DNA from: Hymenobacter sediminicola | Lineage (GTDB): Bacteria > Bacteroidota > Bacteroidia > Cytophagales > Hymenobacteraceae | NCBI RefSeq assembly: GCF_014250515.1 | Contig: NZ_CP060202.1 | Span: 3,717,001-3,781,000, forward strand | DNA length: 64,000 nt | Direction: 5' to 3' | Part shown: positions 26,083 to 34,995 of the stretch, piece by piece | How positions within the stretch are numbered: position 1 is the first letter of the stretch | Layout: each line of letters starts with the position of its first letter | Position numbers and translations under genes: made by a program | Notes under the pieces: generated by a model | Database searches by the model: none | What the model saw: only the letters and a program-made list of their open reading frames with translations | Told to the model about the DNA's origin: nothing

Positions 26083-28230
26083 ATGGAGAATTTCGTCGTT
26101 TCGGCCCGCAAGTACCGTCCAGCCACGTTTCGCAGCGTGGTGGGGCAGCAGCACGTCACTACTACTCTGCAAAACGCCATTGCCTCGCAGCATTTGGCGC
26201 AGGCATTCCTGTTTTGTGGGCCCCGGGGCGTGGGCAAAACCACCTGTGCCCGGATTCTGGCCAAAACCATTAACTGCGAGTTTGTAGAGGAACACGTGCG
26301 CAAAAGCCGCCCGATTTCGGAGCTGATCCAGGCCCAGCCTGACATCGTGCCCGATGCGCTGCTCACGGCCAAAGACCCCGACAATACACCCTTTGAGCTG
26401 GAAGCCTGCGGCAAATGCTCATCGTGCCGCGCGTTTCAGGAAAACGCCTCGTTCAACGTGCACGAGCTGGACGCCGCCTCCAACAACTCGGTGGAAGACA
26501 TCCGCAGCCTTGTGGAGCAGGTGCGCTACGCTCCGCAGCAGGGCCGCTTCAAGGTGTACATCATCGACGAAGTGCACATGCTCTCGAATGCGGCCTTCAA
26601 CGCCTTTCTGAAGACGCTGGAGGAGCCGCCGAGCTACGCCATCTTCATCCTGGCCACCACCGAGCGGCACAAGATTATCCCTACTATTCTGTCGCGCTGC
26701 CAGATTTTCGACTTCAATCGGATTCGGGTCGACGACATTCGGGGGCATCTGCGCCACGTGGCTACCCAGGAGAAGATCAAGGCCGAAGACGATGCGCTGC
26801 ACCTGCTGGCTCAGAAAGCTGACGGCGGCCTGCGTGACGCGCTGAGCATGTTCGACCAGATGGTGACCTTCTCGGGCCACGATCTGACCTACAAGGACGT
26901 GGTGCAGAACCTCCACATTCTGGACTACGAGTACTATTTCCGGCTCGTGGATGCGCTGCTGACCGAAAACCTGAGCGCCACGCTGCTGCTGCTGGAGGAA
27001 ATCATGCAGAACGGCTTCGACCTACACAATTTCGTGGTGGGCGCGGCCGAACATTTGCGGGGCTTGCTGGTGTGCAAAGACCCCGTGACGGTGCAGCTAT
27101 TGGAAGTATCCGACAATATCCGGAGCCGCTATGTGCAGCAGGCCCAGGCCGCGCCGCTGCCGTTCCTGCTTTCCGGCCTGAACCTAGTGAGCCTCTGTGA
27201 CCGGGAGTTCAAGCAGGCAAAAAACCAGCGCCTGCACGTAGAGCTGACGCTGATGAAGCTCACCTACCTCAACAGCGCTGTGCAGTTTGCCCGCGACCTG
27301 AGCGCCGGCCCCGCCGCCTCAGCCAGCAACGGCGAGGCGAAAAAAAAAAGTAGCGTAACGACTCCGGCCGCCCCGGCTCCAAACGGCCAGCTTGTAGCCG
27401 ACGGTACTGCCGAAGCGCCGGCTGCCTACGGCTCTTTGAACGGCACCGGCACTCCACGCCTGGCACCGGCGGCGCCCGTCAACACCGCAGAACTGGCGCA
27501 TGCGCCCGCCGACCCGGAGCCCATTGTGCCAGTGGAAAGCGGCGTGGAAGAGCTCCACGACACGCCCAGCATCGAGGACGAAGGCGCAACGCAGGTGCCA
27601 GCTACGGCCCGGCTGCGCGACACCGTGCCGCACGTAGAAATCGGAAGGCCCAGCATGGCGGGCCACGAGCCGGGCCAGCCCGCCGTGACGGCGGCTCCTA
27701 TGCCCCCACCCCGCCCGGGCATGCCGCCGGCCGGCAAACCGCTGGGCCTCGGCACCAAGCTTCCCGGTCTGGGCAGCCTCAGCGCCATGAAAGCGCAGAT
27801 GGAGCAGCAAGCCGCCGCCGGCAAAGCCGCCGTGGACACCGAGCCCAGTGGCCCTACCACCGGTCTGCCCGCCATCAACGATGAGGTGCTGCAGCGCGTG
27901 TGGAAAGAGCTGACTGAGGAGCGCAAGCCCGTCAGCATGATGCATTATAGCTTGCTCAACCGGCCGGTGCAGGCCAACGAGCAGCACCTGATTCTGCTGC
28001 GCGTGGATAACCCCGTGCAGGAAGACCTGTTCAACGAGTTGCGGGCCGAGTTTCTGGGCGAGCTGCGCCGCCGCACCGGCTATCCACGCCTCAACGTGCA
28101 GGTAGAAGTGGTAGAACGAGTGGAGACAGGCCGCAAGCTCTACACTTCCACCGACAAGATGGACTACCTGATGGAGAAGTACCCGATGCTGCTGGAAATG
28201 AAGCAGAAACTGGGCCTCGACGTCGATTAA
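26083..28230 (+). CDS. dnaX: DNA polymerase III subunits gamma/tau
   Basis: 715 residues (tau). Domain I: Walker A GPRGVGKT (46-53), zinc-binding Cys65, Cys109, Cys112, Cys115, Walker B IIDEVH (160-165), sensor 1 ATTERHK, arginine-finger block LSRC (203-206). Domains II-III run to about 405. The zinc cysteines are split by a 43-residue gap, against 8 in E. coli. After residue 410 comes a Pro/Ala/Gly-rich linker (about 410-620), then the tau C-terminal domain (about 625-715, EVLQRVWKELTEERKP). At 27340-27349 an A10 run codes Lys420-422; a -1 shift reads AAG TAG and a +1 shift reads GTA GCG TAA, so a gamma form of about 423 residues is likely. The product is the clamp-loader ATPase and polymerase/helicase tether. 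Confidence 0.96.
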   Translation: MENFVVSARKYRPATFRSVVGQQHVTTTLQNAIASQHLAQAFLFCGPRGVGKTTCARILAKTINCEFVEEHVRKSRPISELIQAQPDIVPDALLTAKDPDNTPFELEACGKCSSCRAFQENASFNVHELDAASNNSVEDIRSLVEQVRYAPQQGRFKVYIIDEVHMLSNAAFNAFLKTLEEPPSYAIFILATTERHKIIPTILSRCQIFDFNRIRVDDIRGHLRHVATQEKIKAEDDALHLLAQKADGGLRDALSMFDQMVTFSGHDLTYKDVVQNLHILDYEYYFRLVDALLTENLSATLLLLEEIMQNGFDLHNFVVGAAEHLRGLLVCKDPVTVQLLEVSDNIRSRYVQQAQAAPLPFLLSGLNLVSLCDREFKQAKNQRLHVELTLMKLTYLNSAVQFARDLSAGPAASASNGEAKKKSSVTTPAAPAPNGQLVADGTAEAPAAYGSLNGTGTPRLAPAAPVNTAELAHAPADPEPIVPVESGVEELHDTPSIEDEGATQVPATARLRDTVPHVEIGRPSMAGHEPGQPAVTAAPMPPPRPGMPPAGKPLGLGTKLPGLGSLSAMKAQMEQQAAAGKAAVDTEPSGPTTGLPAINDEVLQRVWKELTEERKPVSMMHYSLLNRPVQANEQHLILLRVDNPVQEDLFNELRAEFLGELRRRTGYPRLNVQVEVVERVETGRKLYTSTDKMDYLMEKYPMLLEMKQKLGLDVD
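27340..27353 (+). promoter_or_regulatory. Slippery A10 tract with immediate out-of-frame stops in dnaX
   Basis: Ten A in frame as AAA AAA AAA A, followed by GTAGC. Slipping back one base gives AAG then TAG (27351-27353); slipping forward gives GTA GCG TAA (stop 27356-27358). The location, right after clamp-loader domain III, matches the gamma-producing sites of E. coli (ribosomal frameshift) and Thermus (transcriptional slippage on an A9 run). A small GGCCG/CGGCC hairpin lies about 15 bases downstream. Confidence 0.7.
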
Positions 28231-28287
28231 TCACGGATTTTGTGAGCGGCGCTTCCATTCCTGGGGGCGGCACGCTTACTACTCTCT

Positions 28288-28325
28288 AAAACAAGGGGCT
28301 TGCCACGTGGCAAGCCCCTTGTTTT
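28288..28325. terminator. Bidirectional terminator after dnaX
   Basis: Perfect 17-bp stem (AAAACAAGGGGCTTGCC and complement) with an ACGT loop, A-rich before and T-rich after, 57 bases past the dnaX stop. Confidence 0.85.
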
Positions 28326-28452
28326 GCCAATCAGCCGCGAAAATCAGCTAGCCGAGCACCATCCGCGCTAATCCGTCGGTCTTCATACGCATTTTTCCGC
28401 ACTTCGCGGCCGAGAGGGCGCAGCGGAGCTTTTTATTCCCAGGGGGTCCGCC

Positions 28453-28460
28453 TATCTTTG
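28453..28460 (+). promoter_or_regulatory. Bacteroidota -7 element upstream of the M16 peptidase gene
   Basis: TATCTTTG, an exact TAnnTTTG match in the same CC-context as the dnaX promoter (CCTATCTTTG), 43 bases before the GTG start. Confidence 0.55.
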
Positions 28461-28503
28461 ACTCCTTATTCCGTTCTGCTCTGCTGCCCGCGCTGGTCTC
28501 CCT

Positions 28504-31500
28504 GTGAAAAAACCCCTTCTGCTCCTTATTCCAGCCCTGGCCACGCTCGTTCTTACTCAATGCCAGACCAGCAAGCCCGCCGCTACGGCAGCAGCCATTA
28601 CCCCGGCCGCCAACACAGAGGCTCCCAAACAGAAGGAATACAAGTACCAGACCGTAGAAGGCGACCCGCTCAAAGCGCGCATCTACACCCTCGACAACGG
28701 CCTGACCGTTTACCTCTCCGACTACGACGACGCCCCGCGCATCCAGACCTACCTGGCTGTGCGCGCCGGCTCTAAGAACGACCCGGCCACTGCTACCGGC
28801 CTCGCGCACTACCTAGAGCACATGGTGTTCAAGGGCACTTCCAAGCTGGGCACCCAGAACTGGACCGCCGAAAAAGCCGAGCTGGCCAAGATTGAGGCGC
28901 TCTACGAGCAGTACCGCGCCCAGCGCAACGACCCCGCCGCCCGCAAGCGCACCTACCATCAGATTGACTCGATTTCCGGCGTGGCGGCCAAGTACGCCGT
29001 GGCCAACGAGTACGACAAGGTGATGGGCGCCATTGGGGCCAAAGGCTCCAACGCCTACACCTCCGTCGAGCAGACGGTGTACCAGGAAGACATTCCGAGC
29101 AACCAGTTGGAGAAGTGGGCCGCCATCCAGAGCGAGCGGCTGGGCGAGATGGTGCCGCGCCTGTTCCATACCGAGCTGGAAGCCGTGTACGAGGAGAAAA
29201 ACCGCGGCCTCGACAACGACTTCAACAAGGAGTACGAGGCCCTGAACCGCAGCCTCTACCAGAAGCACGAGTACGGCACCCAAACTACCATCGGCACCAT
29301 CGAGCACCTGCAGAACCCGTCCATCACGGAGATTAAGCGGTATTTCGACAAGTACTACGTGCCCAACAACGTGGCGCTGTGCCTGAGCGGCGACCTGGAC
29401 TACGACCAGACTATCCGTGTCATCGACCAGTATTTCGGCAAGCTGCAAAGCAAGCCGGTGCCGGCCTTCACGCCTGCCCAGGAAGCGCCCATCACCGCGC
29501 CGCTCGTAACACAGATTGTGGGCCCCGACGCCGAAAACGTAATGCTCGGCTTCCGCTTCCCCGGCACCACTACCCGCGAGGCGCTGGTGCTGCGCATGGT
29601 GGACAAGCTGCTGAGCAACGGTCAGGCCGGCCTGATTGACCTGAACCTGAACCAGCAGCAGAAAGTGTTGCAGGCGGCCTCGTTCACCGACATCAACAAC
29701 GACTACTCCTCGCACATCCTCTATGCCACGCCCCGCCAAGGCCAGAAGCTGGAAGAAGTGCGCGACCTGCTGCTCGCGCAGCTCGACAAGGTGAAGAAGG
29801 GCGACTTCCCCGACTGGCCGATTCCGGCCATCATCAACAACGAGCAGCTGCAGCGCACCAAGAGCTACGAAAACAACGAGTCCCGCGCTGGTGCCTTCGT
29901 GGCGGCTTTTGTGGCCCGCGAGGATTGGAAGGACTATCTGAAGCAGATCGACGACTTCGGCACCATCACCAAGCAGGAGGTGATGCAAGTGGCGCAGCAG
30001 TACTACGGCCCCGGCTACGCGGCCATCTACAAGCGCACCGGCAAAGACGCCAACGCCGTGAAAGTGATGAAGCCGGCCATTACGCCGGTGCCCGTGAACC
30101 GCGAAGTAGCCTCCGACTTCTACAAGCAGGTAACCGGTTTGAGCAGCCCCGAGCTGCAGCCGGTATTCGTGGATTACAAGAAGGACATTCAGGAAGTGAA
30201 GCTGGAGTCGAGTGTGCCGGTGTATTACACCCGCAACACCGAAAACAACCTCTTCAACCTGTTCTACGTGCTCGACCTGGGCACCAACAACGACCCCAAG
30301 CTGGGCCTCGCCACCGACTACCTGCAGTACCTGGGCACCAACAAATACACGGCCGCGCAGCTGCAGCAGGAGTTCTACAAGCTGGGCTGCTCCTTCGCGG
30401 TGCAGAGCGGGCAGGACCGTACCACCGTCAGCCTCTCCGGCCTCGACAGCAACTTCGAGCCGGCGCTGCAGCTGTTTGAGAGCCTGCTGGCCGCGCCCAA
30501 GCCCGATGCCGCTGCCCTCCGCAACATGGTGGCCGGCGTGCTGAAGTCGCGCCAGGATGCCAAGCTGAATAAGCAGGTAATTCTGAGCCAGGCCATGGTG
30601 AACTTCGCTAAGTACGGCCCGAAAAACCCCTTCACCACGCAGCTGAGCGAGAAAGAGCTGAAAGCCCTGAAGCCCGAGCAGCTCACCGCCACCATCAAAA
30701 CCATCCCGACCTACCAGCACCGCGTGCTGTACTACGGGCCGCGTATGCTGGAAACGTGGCATAAGGAGGCGACTCCTACACAAGACGCCAAGACGCCTCA
30801 GTCTCGCGTGATGGTAGCCGGGCTAGTAGATGCTCTTGAAAACTACCACCGCGGCCCCGCCCAGCTCACCCCTACCCCAGCGGCCAAGGACTTCGCGGAG
30901 CAACCCATGAACCAGCGCAAGGTCTATTGGGTCGACTACAACATGGTGCAGGCCGAAATCCTGTTCCTGACCAAAGGTACCCTCTACGACAAAGCCCTGG
31001 TGCCCACCACCAGCCTCTACAACGAGTACTTCGGCGGCAGCATGGGCAGCATCGTGTTTCAGGAGCTGCGCGAATCCAAGGCCCTGGCCTATTCGGCCTC
31101 GTCGCGCTACGCCAACGCCGACAAGGCCGGCCGCAGCAGCTACAACCTCAGCTACATCGGTACGCAGAGCGACAAGCTGCCCGAGGCCATGGCCGGCATG
31201 AACACCCTGCTCAACGACATGCCCGTGGCCGAAGCCAACCTGCAGATTGCCAAAAACGCCATCCGCAACAGCATCGCCACGGAGCGCATCACCAAGGCCG
31301 ACATCCTGCTGAGTTATGAGCGCGCCCGCCGCCTCGGCCTTGACTACGACCTGCGCCGCGACGTGTATGAGCAGACGCCCAACATGAGTTTCCAGGACCT
31401 GCAGAAGTTTCAGCAGGCCCGCGTGAAAGGCCAGAACCAGACCATTCTGGTGATAGGCTCCAAAGACCGCCTCAATTTCAAGGAGCTGGCCAAGTACGGC

Positions 31501-31542
31501 CAGCTCCAGCAACTTACCCTGAAAGAAATTTTCGGGTATTGA
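28504..31542 (+). CDS. M16 (pitrilysin) family zinc metallopeptidase, lipoprotein
   Basis: 1012 residues, GTG start at 28504 giving MKKPLLLLIPALATLVLTQC; Cys20 is a possible lipid attachment site, although Gln before Cys is unusual. The active N-terminal M16 domain holds the inverted zinc motif HYLEH (His102, Glu105, His106) in GLAHYLEHMVFKGT, with the distal glutamate in ELEAVYEEKN (about 224-233). The second, non-catalytic M16_C half spans about 560-1000 (LFNLFYVLDLGTNND, FGGSMGSIVFQELRESKALAYSA). Two tandem M16 halves in one chain are typical of this periplasmic Bacteroidota group, which degrades peptides. The promoter is 43 bases upstream; a palindromic repeat separates it from icd. Confidence 0.93.
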   Translation: MKKPLLLLIPALATLVLTQCQTSKPAATAAAITPAANTEAPKQKEYKYQTVEGDPLKARIYTLDNGLTVYLSDYDDAPRIQTYLAVRAGSKNDPATATGLAHYLEHMVFKGTSKLGTQNWTAEKAELAKIEALYEQYRAQRNDPAARKRTYHQIDSISGVAAKYAVANEYDKVMGAIGAKGSNAYTSVEQTVYQEDIPSNQLEKWAAIQSERLGEMVPRLFHTELEAVYEEKNRGLDNDFNKEYEALNRSLYQKHEYGTQTTIGTIEHLQNPSITEIKRYFDKYYVPNNVALCLSGDLDYDQTIRVIDQYFGKLQSKPVPAFTPAQEAPITAPLVTQIVGPDAENVMLGFRFPGTTTREALVLRMVDKLLSNGQAGLIDLNLNQQQKVLQAASFTDINNDYSSHILYATPRQGQKLEEVRDLLLAQLDKVKKGDFPDWPIPAIINNEQLQRTKSYENNESRAGAFVAAFVAREDWKDYLKQIDDFGTITKQEVMQVAQQYYGPGYAAIYKRTGKDANAVKVMKPAITPVPVNREVASDFYKQVTGLSSPELQPVFVDYKKDIQEVKLESSVPVYYTRNTENNLFNLFYVLDLGTNNDPKLGLATDYLQYLGTNKYTAAQLQQEFYKLGCSFAVQSGQDRTTVSLSGLDSNFEPALQLFESLLAAPKPDAAALRNMVAGVLKSRQDAKLNKQVILSQAMVNFAKYGPKNPFTTQLSEKELKALKPEQLTATIKTIPTYQHRVLYYGPRMLETWHKEATPTQDAKTPQSRVMVAGLVDALENYHRGPAQLTPTPAAKDFAEQPMNQRKVYWVDYNMVQAEILFLTKGTLYDKALVPTTSLYNEYFGGSMGSIVFQELRESKALAYSASSRYANADKAGRSSYNLSYIGTQSDKLPEAMAGMNTLLNDMPVAEANLQIAKNAIRNSIATERITKADILLSYERARRLGLDYDLRRDVYEQTPNMSFQDLQKFQQARVKGQNQTILVIGSKDRLNFKELAKYGQLQQLTLKEIFGY

Positions 31543-31550
31543 CGCCGCCT

Positions 31551-31650
31551 GAACGTCATTCCGAGCGAAGCAGAGGCATCTCGCTAGTGTGGTAATTACC
31601 ACCGCAACCTCAGCACGCGAGATTCCTCGGCTTCGCTCGGAATGACGTTC
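31551..31650. repeat. REP-like inverted repeat between M16 peptidase and icd
   Basis: 34-base arms at 31551-31584 and 31617-31650 (outer part GAACGTCATTCCGAGCGAAG) are reverse complements with two mismatches. The arm matches the element at 8225-8366 in its GAGCGAAG and GCATCTC blocks. It begins only 8 bases after the upstream stop codon. Confidence 0.85.
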
Positions 31651-31701
31651 GACCGGCCCTTCGCAACTACTAAAAACATACAGTCCAAAGTACCTTCAAC
31701 A

Positions 31702-32967
<1,266 letters not shown>

Positions 32968-32992
32968 TAGCTTGATGAGTGCTTAATCAACG

Positions 32993-33030
32993 AAAATCCC
33001 GTGTTGGCTTTGGCTGGCGCGGGATTTTTA
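32993..33030 (+). terminator. Terminator of icd
   Basis: AAAATCCCG (32993-33001) pairs with CGGGATTTT (33020-33028), with a T-rich tail, 25 bases after the icd stop. Confidence 0.75.
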
Positions 33031-33101
33031 AATAAAAACTACCGTTTCGCTGAACAGTTCGTAGCAGTTTACTATTTGGTTTTATATTTTGAAAGAAAAC
33101 T

Positions 33102-33515
33102 ATGAGCCCTGTAATTATACCCCTTCATCTTTTTATTCCAGCGATACTTAGTTTGCTTATCCTTATACGGGTATTTGCCAAACGAAAAGCAATGTTTAGA
33201 AAGCGAAACGGTAAAGCGAATTGGATTACATTGATGCTATTTTTCACACTATACGGACTTATTGTTGGCGTAGCAACCTATGATGACATAAACTACCAAA
33301 GTCAGTTGAATAGCTTCGATTTGAATAAAGATGGGTTCTTTGGTGGTGATGAAATAACTATCGAGCAAGAAGAAGCAGTGAGTAATTTGACACACGACAC
33401 TGGAAGAAATTTTTCAGTATTTACAGGATTCATCTTTGCAGCCTTGGTAGCACTACCAATATATATTACAATCAAGCAAGCATTAAAAAAGAAGCCAGAT
33501 CACAGGTTAAGCTAG
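33102..33515 (+). CDS. Small membrane protein with EF-hand-like loop, AT-rich
   Basis: 137 residues: a membrane segment at about 6-24, a basic loop (RVFAKRKAMFRKRNGK), a second at about 42-59, a loop facing outward, and a third at about 106-126. The loop contains DLNKDGFFGGDEI (about 74-86), which fits the canonical 12-residue EF-hand calcium-binding loop (D-x-N-x-D-G...E-like spacing). Base composition is strikingly AT-rich compared with every neighbour, and codons such as AAA, ATA, AAT and TTA are used freely, which suggests recent acquisition. Family not recognised. The following 320 bases are equally AT-rich and hold no gene I can support. Confidence 0.7.
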   Translation: MSPVIIPLHLFIPAILSLLILIRVFAKRKAMFRKRNGKANWITLMLFFTLYGLIVGVATYDDINYQSQLNSFDLNKDGFFGGDEITIEQEEAVSNLTHDTGRNFSVFTGFIFAALVALPIYITIKQALKKKPDHRLS

Positions 33516-33785
33516 GCAACTTATAGCTCACGAGAATATATAACCTCAGGTATTATTTCGAAATATAAGGGAAGACATTAAGTCAAAAACCCTCCTTTTC
33601 GTGAAATGCATCTAATTGCAATTCATAAGTATAAATAGGGGGGCTCTAGTTCAAATTGAGTTAAGGAAACTCGTTCACCTTTCAAAGTTCAAGAAACTCC
33701 ACTTGGAAATGAATTTTGTGAACTAATTCTGAATTCACGACTACCCACTTGGCGCGAGTTCAGCATTCCGCGCCAGCGCCAACAA
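33516..33785. other. AT-rich intergenic stretch without a supported gene
   Basis: The sequence continues the low-GC composition of the preceding gene until about 33740, then returns to the GC of the chromosome. I see no open frame with coding character, no tRNA-like fold and no long repeat; only the terminator at 33786-33814. Confidence 0.5.
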
Positions 33786-33814
33786 AAACAGGGCACCCCT
33801 CGGGTGCCCTGTTT
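33786..33814 (-). terminator. Terminator of the gene at 33836-34543
   Basis: Perfect 13-bp arms (AAACAGGGCACCC, 33786-33798; complement 33802-33814) with a 3-base loop; on the minus strand the stem continues into TTTTTGTT. Confidence 0.85.
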
Positions 33815-33835
33815 CATTTCCGATACCCCTGACAC

Positions 33836-34543
33836 CTACTGCACAGGCGTGGCTGTCCGTTCGCGGCGCACGCGCTTTAGCAGTTGCCGGAACGTGTAGT
33901 CCTCGGCTTTGGCTTTATCGGAGCGGGCGTAGAGGGCTTTGCCGTCGTTGAAAAGGTGCGTCATCTCAGCGTAAAGGGCGTTGAGCACCGTCATATTTTC
34001 CTCGGTGTTGCCTTTCTGGGCGCTCATCTGGCTGCCCTGGCTGGTGGTGTCCTTCACCAGCGCCTCGTAGAGGTCCTGTAGCTGCTGGGTGTCGGCGGGC
34101 TTTTGGCCTTTGGCCGCCAGGGCCGCCTTGTTGGCCTCCATGTTCTGGAGCAGCGTTTTGAGGGCCGCTTCCAGGCCCGAGTGGTCGTCGTTGTTGCGGG
34201 CGCGGCGGGCCTGCTCTATCCCAAACCGGTCGGCGGGCACCGTGAGCGGGGTAGCACGCCGTACGCGGGCCGCCAGAAAATCCAGCGTCCGGGGCAGCTC
34301 CTTATACACGCCCGCAATGCGCTCCGTGAACACCATGCGCTTGGCAATCTGCACCGAGGTAGCCTCCAGCCCATCGGCCGCCGCTACCTGGGCATCATAG
34401 TCGGTGAGGAAGGCGGCAGTATAGTCCTCAGGCAATAGGTCCTGGAAATCGGCCTGGTCACGCACGTAGCTCGTGCGCAGCAGCCGCGCCAGCGGCACCA
34501 GTTCATCAATCCGGCACTTAAAATCAGCTTTCACACTTTCCAT
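33836..34543 (-). CDS. Hypothetical all-helical cytoplasmic protein
   Basis: 235 residues, no signal peptide or membrane segment. It is rich in Ala, Leu, Arg, Lys, Asp and Glu, predicted as a bundle of long helices (DELVPLARLLRTSYVRDQADF, ALKTLLQNMEANKAALAAKG, NMTVLNALYAEMTHLFNDGKALY). The last part, KAEDYTFRQLLKRVRRERTA, is basic. Such proteins are found in Bacteroidota without assigned function; I do not recognise the family. Monocistronic, with a strong terminator directly after the stop. Its upstream side faces the 21-bp minisatellite. Confidence 0.7.
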   Translation of the reverse strand: MESVKADFKCRIDELVPLARLLRTSYVRDQADFQDLLPEDYTAAFLTDYDAQVAAADGLEATSVQIAKRMVFTERIAGVYKELPRTLDFLAARVRRATPLTVPADRFGIEQARRARNNDDHSGLEAALKTLLQNMEANKAALAAKGQKPADTQQLQDLYEALVKDTTSQGSQMSAQKGNTEENMTVLNALYAEMTHLFNDGKALYARSDKAKAEDYTFRQLLKRVRRERTATPVQ

Positions 34544-34672
34544 AATGAGAGTAATTTAAGAAGGTTGTACAACGCAGGGAAGATATTTATTCCCGACACT
34601 ATTTCCGCATCCTGCTACCCGCTTTTTTCTGCCATAACTCCCTGTACGCTATAGCCCTTCGCACCCCGATAA

Positions 34673-34861
34673 CGGCTTCCGGCATGCGGGAAACAGTTTC
34701 CACATGGCGGGGAATACTATCCCCATCGAGGGGAATGACTCCCGGCATAGCGGGAACGAGTTCCGGAGCAGCGGGAACTACCTCCGGAGCGGCGGCAACG
34801 GTTTCCAGCATAGCGGAAATGACCTACGGGGCGGCGCGAACGGCTTCCGGAACAGCGGGAA
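34673..34861. repeat. Nine imperfect 21-bp tandem repeats
   Basis: Nine consecutive 21-base units, each ending in (C/G)GGGAA or a variant, with core TTCCGGCATAGCGGGAA. Units begin at 34673, 34694, 34715, 34736, 34757, 34778, 34799, 34820 and 34841; a tenth (34862-34882) is barely recognisable. Each unit is weakly self-complementary (TTCC against GGAA). Because 21 is a multiple of three, several frames on both strands stay open and look like 7-residue peptide repeats, but none has a supported start or a role. It sits in the 452-base gap between the divergent genes 33836-34543 (-) and 34996-36186 (+); the rest of the gap shows nothing clear. Confidence 0.85.
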
Positions 34862-34995
34862 CGACGTACAGACGGTTCGACACGGCTGCCGACGGGCGCT
34901 TTGCCGGCCGCTACCTGCTACTTTTTCTATCCCGAAACCACAATATTCCAGTCGCAGGGCGGTTTATTAGCACATTCTTTCTCTTTCCTATTTCT

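Noticed and set aside
28813..30783. 656-codon open frame on the minus strand
   Set aside because: It lies antisense inside the M16 peptidase gene, has low-complexity Val/Gly/His/Gln-rich composition and no domain; GC-rich codon use leaves the opposite frame open.
34673..34861. CRISPR array
   Set aside because: Units are contiguous 21-mers without distinct repeats and spacers, and no cas gene is present.
34684..34995. Coding extension upstream of the propeller lipoprotein, through the 21-bp repeats
   Set aside because: The ATG at 34996 begins a good lipoprotein signal; the extension is only repeat-derived 7-residue peptides and would bury the signal.
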